Shown one piece after another: positions 5,453 through 13,573 of a stretch of 16,813 bases of DNA. Under the pieces are notes generated by a model. The model saw only the letters and a program-made list of their open reading frames with translations, had not been told where the DNA came from and did not search any database. Origin of the DNA: Clostridia bacterium (GTDB lineage: Bacteria > Bacillota > Clostridia > Christensenellales > Borkfalkiaceae); contig CAAGAM010000243.1 in the NCBI GenBank assembly GCA_900767815.1, positions 1-16,813 of the forward strand, read 5' to 3'. The position numbers were made by a program, and so were the translations under genes. Within the stretch, counting starts at the first letter, position 1. Each line of letters starts with the position of its first letter.

Positions 5453-7240
5453 TTATTTTTCTATCAGGTCGAGGAATTTAAACGTTCTGCAATCGACAAG
5501 TCCTCTGTCGGTAATTCTCACTTCCGGAAGGCACGCAAGCGACACTATCGACATCGTCATAAACGGCGACGGAAGGGCGGAGCCGAGTTCTTTCCAGGCG
5601 TTTTCGAGAACTTTAACCTTTTCTTCCATCTCTTCGACGGAAATATCGTTCATAAGCCCCGCGACGGGAAGTTCCACAAGCCCGATTATCTTTCCGTCCT
5701 TCACGGCAACGAGTCCGCCGCCGCATTCTATAAGCGTATTGACGGCAAGAACCATGTCCTTATCGTTCGTGCCGACGACGAGAAGGTTGTGCGCGTCGTG
5801 AGCGACGGACTGCGCAAGCGCGCCGTCTTTAATTCCGAATCCGCTTATAAACCCTTTGCCGACGTTGCCCGTTCTGTGATGGCGTTCGAACACGCAGGCT
5901 TTCATGATATCTCTCGCGGGGTCGGCTTTGAGTTCGCCGTTTTCCGCCGTCATCTCGACGATTTTGTCAACCGTACTCGTTTTAGCGGGGATAACCTCGA
6001 TAACGTGAACTTTAACTTTTCCTTCCGCCTCGATTTTAAGCGCGCTCTCGTCTATTTTATCGAGATTTATCGAGTGGCGGTATTCTTCGGGATAAGAATA
6101 CGCTTTCCTCTCGAAAAGAGCTTTGCCGCCTTTCGCGACGAGTTCGCCGTCGATGAAAACTTCGTCTACGACGCATTTTTCGAGGTCGGAAATAAGAACC
6201 ATATCGGCGCACTTGGAAGGAGCTATAGAACCGAGTTCGCGGGCTAAGCCGAAACACTCGGCGGTGTTTATCGTAACCATCTGAATAGCCGTAACGGGAT
6301 CGATACCCTCCTCTATCGCGCGGCAGACGATATGGTCGAGATGTCCGCTGCTTATAAGGGTGTGCGGGTGCGAATCGTCGGATACGAGGCAGGCAAACCT
6401 CGGGTCGACCTCGTGTTTGGTAACCGCTTTGCCCACTTCTTCGAGGTCGTGCCATGCGGAACCTTCGCGAAGCTGTGCATACATTCCCCTGCGCATTTTC
6501 TCGAGCGCCGATTGTTCAGTGGTCGATTCGTGACAGCAATTCATGCCCGCCGCGATATAAGCGTTGAGCATCGCACCCGTTTCGGGAATGGAAAAATGCC
6601 CCGTAACCGCTTTATCCGCGTCGAGCGTTTCGCCGACGATATCGTGAGTGTGTTTGTCGGAATTGACAATCCCCGGGAAGTTCATCATCTCGCCGAGACC
6701 TACGCACTCCTTCCATTTCATCGTTTCTTTGACGTCTTCGGGATGAATTGCCGAACCCGTGTCTTCAAACCCGGGGACGGCGGGGACGCACGACGGAGTG
6801 GTAAGCATTGCCTTTAACGGCGTGGTTTCGGCGTCTTTAAGCATATTTTTAACGCCTTCAAGCCCTTTCACGTTGCAAATTTCGTGCGGATCGAAAAATA
6901 TTCCGCTCGTTCCGTGAGGAATAACCGCACGGGCGTATTCTCCCGCGGTAAGCATGGACGATTCTATGTGCATATGTCCGTCCATAAAAGCGGGGGCAAG
7001 GTATTTCCCCGTGCCGTCGATAATTTTTGTGTTTTCGCCTACAGACAGGGAAACGTCGCCCACGGCGGCGATTCTGCCCATCGAAACGGCTACGTCGTAA
7101 CCTTCGAGTATTTCATGCGTGCATACGTTGACGAGTTTTGCGTTTCTGATTACAAGATCGGCTTTTTCTCTGCCCATAGCCACGGCAGAAAGTTTACGGG
7201 TACATTCCCGAAGCGGGAATTTGCAGAACGTGTTTTTCAT
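5453..7240 (-). CDS. ade: Adenine deaminase
   Basis: A 595-residue amidohydrolase-superfamily adenine deaminase (Ade/AdeC type) converting adenine to hypoxanthine and ammonia for purine salvage. Seen: the N-terminal beta-barrel strands DLVIRNAKLVNVCTHEI (28-44), the metal-binding FMDGHMHIESSM (85-96, H89 and H91), FFDPHEICNVKG, the MNCCHE segment, SDDSHPHTL with the conserved acidic pair, and the Ade-specific C-terminal half, including HHRTGNVGKGF, SVAHDAHNLLVVG and ECGGGLV. Full length for the family. GGAGG lies 5 bp before the ATG, which decides this start over the internal Met at 22. It is monocistronic: promoter at 7317-7347, bidirectional terminator at 5393-5431. The leader carries a palindrome but no purine riboswitch that I can recognise. 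Confidence 0.94.
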   Translation of the reverse strand: MKNTFCKFPLRECTRKLSAVAMGREKADLVIRNAKLVNVCTHEILEGYDVAVSMGRIAAVGDVSLSVGENTKIIDGTGKYLAPAFMDGHMHIESSMLTAGEYARAVIPHGTSGIFFDPHEICNVKGLEGVKNMLKDAETTPLKAMLTTPSCVPAVPGFEDTGSAIHPEDVKETMKWKECVGLGEMMNFPGIVNSDKHTHDIVGETLDADKAVTGHFSIPETGAMLNAYIAAGMNCCHESTTEQSALEKMRRGMYAQLREGSAWHDLEEVGKAVTKHEVDPRFACLVSDDSHPHTLISSGHLDHIVCRAIEEGIDPVTAIQMVTINTAECFGLARELGSIAPSKCADMVLISDLEKCVVDEVFIDGELVAKGGKALFERKAYSYPEEYRHSINLDKIDESALKIEAEGKVKVHVIEVIPAKTSTVDKIVEMTAENGELKADPARDIMKACVFERHHRTGNVGKGFISGFGIKDGALAQSVAHDAHNLLVVGTNDKDMVLAVNTLIECGGGLVAVKDGKIIGLVELPVAGLMNDISVEEMEEKVKVLENAWKELGSALPSPFMTMSIVSLACLPEVRITDRGLVDCRTFKFLDLIEK

Positions 7241-7285
7241 TGATGCCTCCGATTTGTTTTGATTTTTGATATAAGAAGTCGTGAG

Positions 7286-7297
7286 TTTGCATGCAAA
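7286..7297. promoter_or_regulatory. Palindrome in the ade leader
   Basis: TTTGCATGCAAA, a perfect 12-bp palindrome, lies about 15-25 nt after the predicted ade start site. It could be an operator or simply chance; no partner protein is known from the window. Confidence 0.3.
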
Positions 7298-7316
7298 TGC
7301 TACAATCTCTCAATTT

Positions 7317-7347
7317 AGTATAATAATCGTTTTTACGATTTTTGCAA
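7317..7347 (-). promoter_or_regulatory. Probable ade promoter with inverted repeat in the spacer
   Basis: Minus strand -10 TATACT (7317-7322) and -35 TTGCAA (7342-7347) with a long 19-bp spacer. The spacer contains the perfect inverted repeat AATCGT-TTTT-ACGATT (7325-7340). The long spacer and embedded repeat suggest regulation by a DNA-binding protein. Confidence 0.45.
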
Positions 7348-7437
7348 CCATAAAACCGCCAAATTATGCTTTTTCTCCGAAATTTTACAATCCCCCACTT
7401 TTTTCTTACCGTATATGATAAATTTTCTTCACAAAAT

Positions 7438-7461
7438 AACCGCGCCGAATCCGACGCGGTT
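7438..7461 (-). terminator. Terminator of rlmD
   Basis: AACCGCG (7438-7444) / CGCGGTT (7455-7461), 7-bp GC-rich stem with a 10-nt loop, 11 bp after the rlmD stop. Minus-strand continuation is ATTTTG, a weak T-run. Confidence 0.55.
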
Positions 7462-7471
7462 GCAATAATAC

Positions 7472-9013
7472 TTATTTTCTTGTAAATACAACTAAAGCTT
7501 CTATGTGCTTGGTTTCGGGGAAAAGATCGTACGGGGTGGCGGACGTTATTTTATAGCCGTTCTCTATTATCGTTTTGAGATCTTCCTTTAAAGTTTTCGG
7601 GTTGCACGAGAGATATATTATTTCTTTCGGCTTGAAGTTCGTTATCATAAGAGCCGTTTTCGCGCCGAGTCCGCTGCGGGGCGGATCGACGAAAAAGAGC
7701 GAATTTCCGACGTTTTCGATTTTGCAAAGAAGCTTCGCCGCGTCGCCGCATAAATAGGAAATATGCCCCGATAAGCCGTTTAACGCGCCGATTCGCTTGG
7801 CATCGCGAACTGCCGACGGCACAATTTCGACGCTCGTTACCTCTTTGCCGCTTTTGGCGAAAAGCGCGCTCGTTATACCTATTCCGCTGAAACAATCGAT
7901 AACTTTTTCCGCAGAAGAATTTCGGATTATGTCGTTCACGTCGGAGTAAATTCTCTCCGCCGTTTTTTCGTTTATCTGAAAAAACGAATCGGGCGACAAG
8001 GTAAATTTTACGCCGAGCATTTCGCCTTCTGAATATTCTTCGCCATTTTCGTGACGGAGTTTACCCGAAAGCACGCCCGACCCCGAAGATTTATTTTCGC
8101 AAGTGTATAAGCACACTTTGCCGAATTTTTCTTTCAACGCCTCGTAAAGCCCGTCGATTCCCGAAAGCCTGCCGCCGTTAACGACGAGCGTAAGCATGAG
8201 ATTATCGCCGATATGTCTTAAAAGCGCGTATCTTAAAAGCCCTTTGCCCGTGCGCGGATTATACGCATGAAAGCTGTGCGACCTTGCCCAGCCGAGAATA
8301 ATTTCCGCGGCGGTTTCAAACCATTCGCCGTGCAGAAGGCATTTTTTTATGGGGATTACGGCATGCGTCAGATCGTCGAAAAAACCTAAAATAAGCCGCC
8401 TGTCAACTTCCGCAAACGCGAGATGAGCTTTGTTTCTGTAACCGTATTCGCCGAGCGAAACCGTTTCCGAAACCTTTGCAAAATAAGGCTCGACCGCCTG
8501 CCTTACGATATCCCGCTTCATGGATTTCTGCTTGTCGTAAGCGATATGTAAAAGCGCGCAGTTTCCGCATGACAAGAAATTTTTACACTTCACCGTCCGC
8601 CTGTCGTCCGACTTTTCTTCCGCTTTTTCGAAATCGGCATAAAAACACGTTCCGCGCTTGCGCCTTACCGAAACCTCTTCCTTTTCGCCGACGATCGCGC
8701 CGTCGATTACGAAATCGCACGCGCCGAATTTAGCTAAGCCCTTAAAATCTTCGTCGTAAGCGTAAGGTGTTAACAAATATCTGTCTTCGGAAAGCCTTTT
8801 ATTGTCCTTTTCGTCCGTAACGACCTGCTTTTCCGCGCGTTTAAGGCGCGACGACTTAACTTCTCTGATAGTCTCTTCGGATATACCCTTGCGGTTTAAA
8901 AAATAGTCCTTCGCCTTAACTTTTCTGCCGCCGTTTGTCTTATGATTTTCCGCCGCGCTCTTAAAACGGGCGTTCGGCTTGTTGCCGTTAGTTTTGTTTC
9001 CGTTTGTATTCAT
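7472..9013 (-). CDS. rlmD: RlmD/RumA-family 23S rRNA (uracil-C5) methyltransferase
   Basis: A 513-residue SAM-dependent RNA m5U methyltransferase. Residue numbers here count from the upstream ATG at 9031 (six more residues). An Asn/Lys-rich tail (7-80) is followed by a TRAM-like beta domain (about 85-136), [4Fe-4S] cysteines C149, C155 and C158 (CxxxxxCGNC) with C231, the SAM domain with FFQIN (350-354), DCFSGIG (379-385) and DPPRSG (449-454), and the catalytic cysteine C476 in LSCNP. The TrmA/RlmC/RlmD family is certain; the exact uridine target is not. Start choice: TATAAT lies only six bases before the ATG at 9013, so I infer a leaderless mRNA starting there. The ATG at 9031 lies inside the promoter spacer and is unlikely to be transcribed from it. 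Confidence 0.88.
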   Translation of the reverse strand: MNTNGNKTNGNKPNARFKSAAENHKTNGGRKVKAKDYFLNRKGISEETIREVKSSRLKRAEKQVVTDEKDNKRLSEDRYLLTPYAYDEDFKGLAKFGACDFVIDGAIVGEKEEVSVRRKRGTCFYADFEKAEEKSDDRRTVKCKNFLSCGNCALLHIAYDKQKSMKRDIVRQAVEPYFAKVSETVSLGEYGYRNKAHLAFAEVDRRLILGFFDDLTHAVIPIKKCLLHGEWFETAAEIILGWARSHSFHAYNPRTGKGLLRYALLRHIGDNLMLTLVVNGGRLSGIDGLYEALKEKFGKVCLYTCENKSSGSGVLSGKLRHENGEEYSEGEMLGVKFTLSPDSFFQINEKTAERIYSDVNDIIRNSSAEKVIDCFSGIGITSALFAKSGKEVTSVEIVPSAVRDAKRIGALNGLSGHISYLCGDAAKLLCKIENVGNSLFFVDPPRSGLGAKTALMITNFKPKEIIYLSCNPKTLKEDLKTIIENGYKITSATPYDLFPETKHIEALVVFTRK

Positions 9014-9019
9014 ACGTCG

Positions 9020-9048
9020 ATTATACACCATTCTCCGTTTTTTTGCAA
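9020..9048 (-). promoter_or_regulatory. rlmD promoter predicting a leaderless mRNA
   Basis: Minus strand -35 TTGCAA (9043-9048), 17-bp spacer, consensus -10 TATAAT (9020-9025). Seven bases downstream of the -10 is position 9013, the A of the rlmD ATG. Confidence 0.7.
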
Positions 9049-9056
9049 GGCTTCGC

Positions 9057-9085
9057 TTTACATAAAATCTAAATTATGCTATCAT
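9057..9085 (+). promoter_or_regulatory. rsuA promoter predicting a leaderless mRNA
   Basis: Plus strand -35 TTTACA (9057-9062), 17-bp spacer ending in TGC (extended -10), -10 TATCAT (9080-9085). The rsuA ATG begins at 9092, seven bases after the -10, and there is no Shine-Dalgarno sequence in between. Confidence 0.65.
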
Positions 9086-9091
9086 TTATTT

Positions 9092-9790
9092 ATGAGACTG
9101 GATAAATTTTTTTCGTCGCAGAAAATTCTTTCGAGAAAGGAATGCGACCTATATCTCAAAAAAGGGCTTATTTCGGTAAACGGCGAAACAATCAGAAAGG
9201 GCGATTTTAAAATCGACCCCGAAAAAGACGAAATTTCTTTGGAAGGCAAGCCGATAAGCTACAATAAGTTCATATATATCGTAATGAACAAGCCGGAGGG
9301 CATTGTAAGCGCAACCGAGGACGGCAGAGACAAAACCGTTATCGATCTTCTCCCCGAGACGTTAAGAAAATTCGACCTTTTCCCATGCGGAAGGCTGGAT
9401 AAGGACACGACCGGGCTTGTAGTCCTCACAAACGACGGGGTTTCGGCGCATAACGCATTATCGCCAAAGCGGCACGTCGAAAAAAAATATCATTTCGCAA
9501 CAGCAGACGATTATTCGGACGAGGACATATCCGCGATAACGGCGGGAATAACCTTAAAGGACGGTTACACCACAAAACCGTGCAAAATAGATCGGATTTC
9601 CGAAAAAAGCGGCTATATTTACCTCACCGAAGGCAAATACCACGAAATAAAGCGGCTTTTCGGCTCGCGCGGCAATAAGATAATCAAACTTGAGCGCGTA
9701 GCGTTCGGGAGTTTGACGCTCGGCGAACTCAAACCATCGGAATGGCGGTTCATGACCGACGATGAAATTTCCGCGTTCACCGCAAAATAG
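9092..9790 (+). CDS. rsuA: RsuA-type 16S rRNA pseudouridine synthase
   Basis: A 232-residue RsuA/RluB/E/F-family pseudouridine synthase, which isomerises a uridine in rRNA (U516 of 16S rRNA for RsuA itself). It begins with an S4 RNA-binding domain (MRLDKFFSSQ...LISVNG, 1-50). The synthase domain follows with the MNKPEG turn (65-70), the catalytic aspartate D103 in GRLDKDTTGL (100-109) and the closing KYHEIKRLFGSRG motif. An in-frame extension back to 8942 exists, but the S4 domain begins at 9092 exactly as in the family and the promoter lies immediately upstream, so this ATG is used. No ribosome binding site: predicted leaderless. The ABC transporter gene starts 18 bp after its stop, so the two are probably co-transcribed, although they have no obvious functional link. 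Confidence 0.92.
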   Translation: MRLDKFFSSQKILSRKECDLYLKKGLISVNGETIRKGDFKIDPEKDEISLEGKPISYNKFIYIVMNKPEGIVSATEDGRDKTVIDLLPETLRKFDLFPCGRLDKDTTGLVVLTNDGVSAHNALSPKRHVEKKYHFATADDYSDEDISAITAGITLKDGYTTKPCKIDRISEKSGYIYLTEGKYHEIKRLFGSRGNKIIKLERVAFGSLTLGELKPSEWRFMTDDEISAFTAK

Positions 9791-9808
9791 CAAAATAGGA
9801 GAAACTTT

Positions 9809-12637
9809 ATGCTTGAAGTTAAAAACCTTGTAAAAGAATACAAAACCAAAGGCGGCGCAACCGTTCACGCGCTTGCGGACGTTTCGATAAACTTCCCCGA
9901 AAAGGGAATGGTGTTTCTGCTCGGCAAAAGCGGCTCGGGCAAATCCACCCTTTTAAACGTCGCAGGCGGACTCGACCGCCCGGACAGCGGCGAAATCATC
10001 GTTAAAGGCAGAAGCAGCAAGGACTTTTCCGCTTCCGACTTCGACAGTTACCGCAACACCTGCGTGGGGTTCGTTTTTCAGGAATACAATATTTTAAACG
10101 AGTTCACGATCGAGCAGAACATCGCGCTCGCGTTGCAACTTCAGAACAAAAAGAACGACAAAGCCGCCGTCAACGCGCTTTTGGAACAGGTTGACCTTAA
10201 AGGTCTGGGCAAAAGAAAGCCGAACACCCTTTCGGGCGGGCAAAAACAGAGAGTGGCAATCGCCCGCGCGCTTATAAAAGACCCTGAAATAATCATGGCG
10301 GACGAACCTACGGGCGCGCTCGACTCGGGGACGGGGAAACAGATTTTCGACACGCTTAAAAAGTTATCCGAAACACGTCTTGTGATAATAGTTTCGCACG
10401 ACAGGGAGTTCGCCGAACATTACGCCGACAGAATTATCGAGCTTGCCGACGGAAAAGTTATAAGCGACGTAACCAAAACCTTTGCCGAGCCGCAGAAAAT
10501 AAGCGAAAACGTAAGCGTCGTTTCGGACGACACGATAAGAATCGAAAAAGCCGAGAACATCACCGAAGAGGACGTTAAAAATATTGTCGATATTCTCAAA
10601 CGCCATGGCGGCGAGGCGATTATCGCTTCGGGAGACAAAAAGCTTGCGGACGTTAAGCGCGCATGCAAGCTGAGCGCGAACGGCACGGAGGAGACTTTCA
10701 AAAATACGGGAAACGTTCCCGCTAAAAAATACGACGGCAAGGCTAAGTTTATAAAATCGAAATTACCCGTCTCTCACGCGTTTAAAATAGGCGCGAGCGG
10801 ACTAAAAACCAAACCCGTAAGGCTTGTTTTCACCGTGTTTTTGTCCGTCATCGCCTTTTCGCTTTTCGGGGTTTTGTCGGCTTTCATGACGTACAATCCC
10901 GATTATTCGGTTGCAAAAGCCTTGCAGGAAGCCGATTATCCCGCCGCCGCGGTTAATGCGGCATTCGAGTACGAATATACATATATCCGCGCGAACACGG
11001 AAAAGGGGACGGAAGAGGTTAATTACTCAAACACCTTTCAGAACGAAACGGGATTTTCGGAAGCGGACATAAGGAATCTTAACGACAACAAACACGGGCT
11101 GAAATTCGCGGGGGTTTACGTTTTGTCTCAGAATCGGACGGGAATACCGCTCAATGTTTCTCCCGAAACCCAAAAAGATTATTTCCCCGAAACGCGGCTC
11201 AAAGGGTTTTCCGATTGCGGCGAGGAATTTTTGCAGGACAACGGATTTAAACTTCTTAACGGACGTTTTCCCGCAAACGCAAGCGAAATAGCCGTTTCGG
11301 AATATATCGACAACCTTTATAAAGCGGCGGGGTTCGATTCCGCTTTAAACAAGACGATCGAAATAAACGATTATTCAAACGAAAAAACGATAACGCTTAA
11401 AATTGCGGGGATTTACAGGACGGGATTTATCGACGGTAAATTCGACGAACTTAAAACGCCGTCCGACAGACTTTCGATAAATGACAAGCAAAACAGAGAC
11501 AAGCTCGTTTCGAACTTTAAAGATTATTTAAAAAACAGCTTCGCTCTCATTGCTTTCGTTTCAGACGATTTTTACGGCGCGCATAACGTTCAGCCCGTTA
11601 GTACGCGAAAAATGTTTATATCGACGTCATCTTTCGACGGAATAACGATCGCGAATTCTCCGATAACGGATTCATCGAGGAATTATGCTGACCTATACAC
11701 GGAAAAATCCGCGAAGCGAAACGTCGAATCGTTCACTTTTTACGACCTCGACAAAAACGAACTCAAAAACTTCGCCGCAAAGGATCTGTCGCTCAAACAA
11801 CTCGAAGTTTACGCTCCGCTCCGGCAAAGCGAAGACGTCGAAATAAGCGGGAAAACGAAAACATCGGAAACCTCGCCCGAACAATTAGGCGGCAAATATT
11901 ACTTTAAAAACTCCGCAGGAGAAAGCGGCGAATTCATCGTGAAGGGCTATTATACAAACGACAACGACTATAACGACCCTTGCGAACTTATCGTTTCGGA
12001 CGAATTTGTTACAAACGTCGTTCGCGTTACGGAATATGCTTTTACCGTTTCTTCTACGAAATACGTTGCCGACGGGGAACTGAAATACAGCTTTGCGCTC
12101 GCAAAAACAAACAACTCGCTCGAACAAATTTCTTATATTTTAAAAGGCGAACCGGAAAGAGGCGTCGTTCGCTCGATCGATAACGACGTATTTTCGGGCA
12201 TACAGCTTATGATCGAGCTTATCAAAGCTTTATCGACCGTCTTCCTCGTCGTAGGAATAATCCTCGGCGGATTTGCGGCTCTTTTGCTTTTAAACTTCAT
12301 TTCGGCGTCGATTGCGGCAAAGACAAAGGAAATAGGCATTTTAAGAGCGGTAGGCGCAAGAGGGGCGGACGTATTCAGGATATTCTTCTCCGAAGCGTTC
12401 ATATTTGCGATGATCTGCTTCGTTCTCTCCTCGATAGGAGCGGGCATTTTATGCAATGCAATCAACAACTCCGTTACGGAATCGACGATAATCCCCACCG
12501 CCGCGCTTTTAAACTTCAACGTATTAAACGTCGGCATAACTCTTCTGATTTCGATGTTCGTCTCCGCAATTGCGACTTTCATCCCCGTCTTCAAAGCGGC
12601 AAGAAAATCCCCCGTAGACAGCATCAGAACACTGTAA
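9809..12637 (+). CDS. ABC transporter, fused ATPase and FtsX/MacB-like permease
   Basis: A 942-residue protein with a complete ATPase joined to a permease. ATPase (1-225): Walker A GKSGSGKST (39-47), Q-loop Q91, signature LSGGQ (141-145), Walker B IIMADEPTGALD (161-172, E166 catalytic) and H197. Residues about 226-335 are a charged linker (ITEEDVKNIVDILKRHGG) before TM1 (about 337-360). A large extracytoplasmic domain of roughly 445 residues (361-805) follows, then three helices at about 812-833, 859-881 and 904-926 with the FtsX signature KEIGILRAVGA and the terminal PVDSIRTL. Four helices with a big outside domain between TM1 and TM2 is the MacB/LolCDE-like fold, which works as a mechanotransducer, often for peptide or lipoprotein export or antimicrobial resistance, rather than classic uptake. 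AGGAG lies 8 bp before the ATG. Substrate unknown. Confidence 0.9.
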   Translation: MLEVKNLVKEYKTKGGATVHALADVSINFPEKGMVFLLGKSGSGKSTLLNVAGGLDRPDSGEIIVKGRSSKDFSASDFDSYRNTCVGFVFQEYNILNEFTIEQNIALALQLQNKKNDKAAVNALLEQVDLKGLGKRKPNTLSGGQKQRVAIARALIKDPEIIMADEPTGALDSGTGKQIFDTLKKLSETRLVIIVSHDREFAEHYADRIIELADGKVISDVTKTFAEPQKISENVSVVSDDTIRIEKAENITEEDVKNIVDILKRHGGEAIIASGDKKLADVKRACKLSANGTEETFKNTGNVPAKKYDGKAKFIKSKLPVSHAFKIGASGLKTKPVRLVFTVFLSVIAFSLFGVLSAFMTYNPDYSVAKALQEADYPAAAVNAAFEYEYTYIRANTEKGTEEVNYSNTFQNETGFSEADIRNLNDNKHGLKFAGVYVLSQNRTGIPLNVSPETQKDYFPETRLKGFSDCGEEFLQDNGFKLLNGRFPANASEIAVSEYIDNLYKAAGFDSALNKTIEINDYSNEKTITLKIAGIYRTGFIDGKFDELKTPSDRLSINDKQNRDKLVSNFKDYLKNSFALIAFVSDDFYGAHNVQPVSTRKMFISTSSFDGITIANSPITDSSRNYADLYTEKSAKRNVESFTFYDLDKNELKNFAAKDLSLKQLEVYAPLRQSEDVEISGKTKTSETSPEQLGGKYYFKNSAGESGEFIVKGYYTNDNDYNDPCELIVSDEFVTNVVRVTEYAFTVSSTKYVADGELKYSFALAKTNNSLEQISYILKGEPERGVVRSIDNDVFSGIQLMIELIKALSTVFLVVGIILGGFAALLLLNFISASIAAKTKEIGILRAVGARGADVFRIFFSEAFIFAMICFVLSSIGAGILCNAINNSVTESTIIPTAALLNFNVLNVGITLLISMFVSAIATFIPVFKAARKSPVDSIRTL

Positions 12638-12665
12638 ACGATATGTTTTCAGATAAAATATCCGT

Positions 12666-12681
12666 CTATAAGTCGATTAAC
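12666..12681 (+). repeat. Dispersed 16-bp repeat, copy B
   Basis: CTATAAGTCGATTAAC, 28 bp after the ABC transporter stop. It is followed by the hairpin TTTCAAT-N9-ATTGAAA (12688-12710), which has no T-run. Identical core to copies at 3540-3555 (minus) and 14679-14694. Confidence 0.75.
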
Positions 12682-12725
12682 GCAGATTTTCAATCGGCAA
12701 TAAATTGAAACAAAACACAGGTATA

Positions 12726-12754
12726 TTTTCAAAAAAATCATTCATACTTATCTT
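12726..12754 (+). promoter_or_regulatory. Possible promoter of the DUF378 gene
   Basis: -35 TTTTCA (12726-12731), 17-bp spacer, -10 TATCTT (12749-12754). Both hexamers are imperfect. The predicted start near 12761 falls inside the palindrome at 12755-12774. Confidence 0.35.
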
Positions 12755-12800
12755 AGCCGCAATCATTTGCGGCTGACCGAATAAGGCGGCAACGTCCGCC
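12755..12800 (+). promoter_or_regulatory. Two hairpins in the DUF378 leader
   Basis: AGCCGCAA-TCAT-TTGCGGCT (12755-12774, perfect 8-bp stem) and GGCGG-CAACGT-CCGCC (12785-12800). Neither is followed by a T-run, so they are not terminators. They could be an operator or leader structure, or the first could protect the 3' end of the ABC transcript. The ribosome binding site CAGGAGG follows the second hairpin by about 15 nt. Confidence 0.4.
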
Positions 12801-12828
12801 CGATTTCGTTCGATCAGGAGGATAAAAC

Positions 12829-13056
12829 ATGAAGATTGCAAACATCATCGCTTACGTACTCGTCATCTTAGGCGCGGTAAACTGGGGACTTTTCGGAATT
12901 TTCAATTTCAATCTCGTTTCCATGATTTTCGGCGGGGCGAGAACAATCGGCTCGATAGTCGTTTATTCGCTTATCACAGCCGCAGCCGTATGGCTTATAA
13001 TTTCGCCTTGCATCACGAACGGAAAGCTTGCGCTTACCAACGGCGAGACATACTAA
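12829..13056 (+). CDS. DUF378 family small membrane protein
   Basis: A 75-residue protein with two hydrophobic helices (about 5-24 and 40-60) separated by a short loop. The sequence ILGAVNWGLFGIFNFNLV is the DUF378/YuzA signature, with a conserved Asn-Trp-Gly in the first helix. The family is found in many Firmicutes and its function is unknown. A near-perfect ribosome binding site (CAGGAGG, 7 nt spacing) supports the start. It stands alone between the ABC transporter and a strong bidirectional terminator. It ends in a short polar tail after ISPC. Confidence 0.88.
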   Translation: MKIANIIAYVLVILGAVNWGLFGIFNFNLVSMIFGGARTIGSIVVYSLITAAAVWLIISPCITNGKLALTNGETY

Positions 13057-13075
13057 CAAATAAAAAATCACACAA

Positions 13076-13124
13076 AAAACGGGCAGAAAACTATTCTTTA
13101 AAAGAATAATTCTCTGCCCGTTTT
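13076..13124. terminator. Bidirectional terminator between the DUF378 gene and dtxR
   Basis: 12-bp stem AAAACGGGCAGA / TCTGCCCGTTTT with an inner ATTCTT-TAA-AAGAAT hairpin. It has TTTT on the plus side and TTTTTT on the minus side, so it ends both converging genes. Confidence 0.85.
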
Positions 13125-13145
13125 ACCGATAACAAGTAACCGATT

Positions 13146-13508
13146 TTAAACGTCGAAGTGTTTTTTTATCGCTTCGAAAGCCTCCTCTGTGATTACGTGT
13201 TCCACCCTGCAAGCATTTTCTTCGGCGGCTTTTTGTTCCAAGCCCATTTTAATTAAAGCTTCCGTTAAGGACTTATGCCTCGCCAGAATATTTTCGGCTT
13301 TGACCTTTCCGCTTTCCGTAAGCTCTATCTGTCCGTCCGGACGAACGATTATAAATCCGTCCTTTTTCATGATTCCGACAGCCCTCGACACGCTCGGCTT
13401 ACTATAACCAAGCTCTTCCGCGATCTCAATCGCGCGGACGCTGCCCTTTCTTTTCTTTATTTTAAGTATCGTTTCGAGATACATTTCCTGCGATTCGTTG
13501 TCTACCAT
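13146..13508 (-). CDS. DtxR-family iron-dependent transcriptional repressor
   Basis: A 120-residue metal-dependent repressor: winged helix (about 1-62, recognition helix SKPSVSRAVGIMKKDG, wing RPDGQIELTESG) plus the metal-binding dimerisation domain, without the C-terminal SH3-like domain of DtxR/IdeR. The ligand positions read QEMYLETI (M9), H78 in ARHKSL, and ENACRVEHV (C100, E103, H104). This is the Met/Cys set of DtxR (M10, C102, E105, H106), whereas manganese sensors of the MntR type carry Asp and Glu there, so I infer iron sensing. AGGA precedes the ATG and a TATAAT lies at 13523-13528, giving a very short leader, but a -35 is poor. The two genes upstream on the same strand (13601-13974) are metal-related and have DtxR-like operators, making them likely targets. 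Confidence 0.88.
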   Translation of the reverse strand: MVDNESQEMYLETILKIKKRKGSVRAIEIAEELGYSKPSVSRAVGIMKKDGFIIVRPDGQIELTESGKVKAENILARHKSLTEALIKMGLEQKAAEENACRVEHVITEEAFEAIKKHFDV

Positions 13509-13573
13509 TTTATCCTCACGAGATTATATTTTTATATATTTTAACACAACGGGGAATAAAAAGCAAATGAATT

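Noticed and set aside
7241..7340. Purine riboswitch upstream of adenine deaminase
   Set aside because: No conserved purine aptamer core or terminator/antiterminator pair was seen; only palindromes.
8942..9091. N-terminal extension of the RsuA-type protein by 50 residues
   Set aside because: It would overlap the rlmD promoter and coding start, and the S4 domain begins at 9092 directly behind a promoter.
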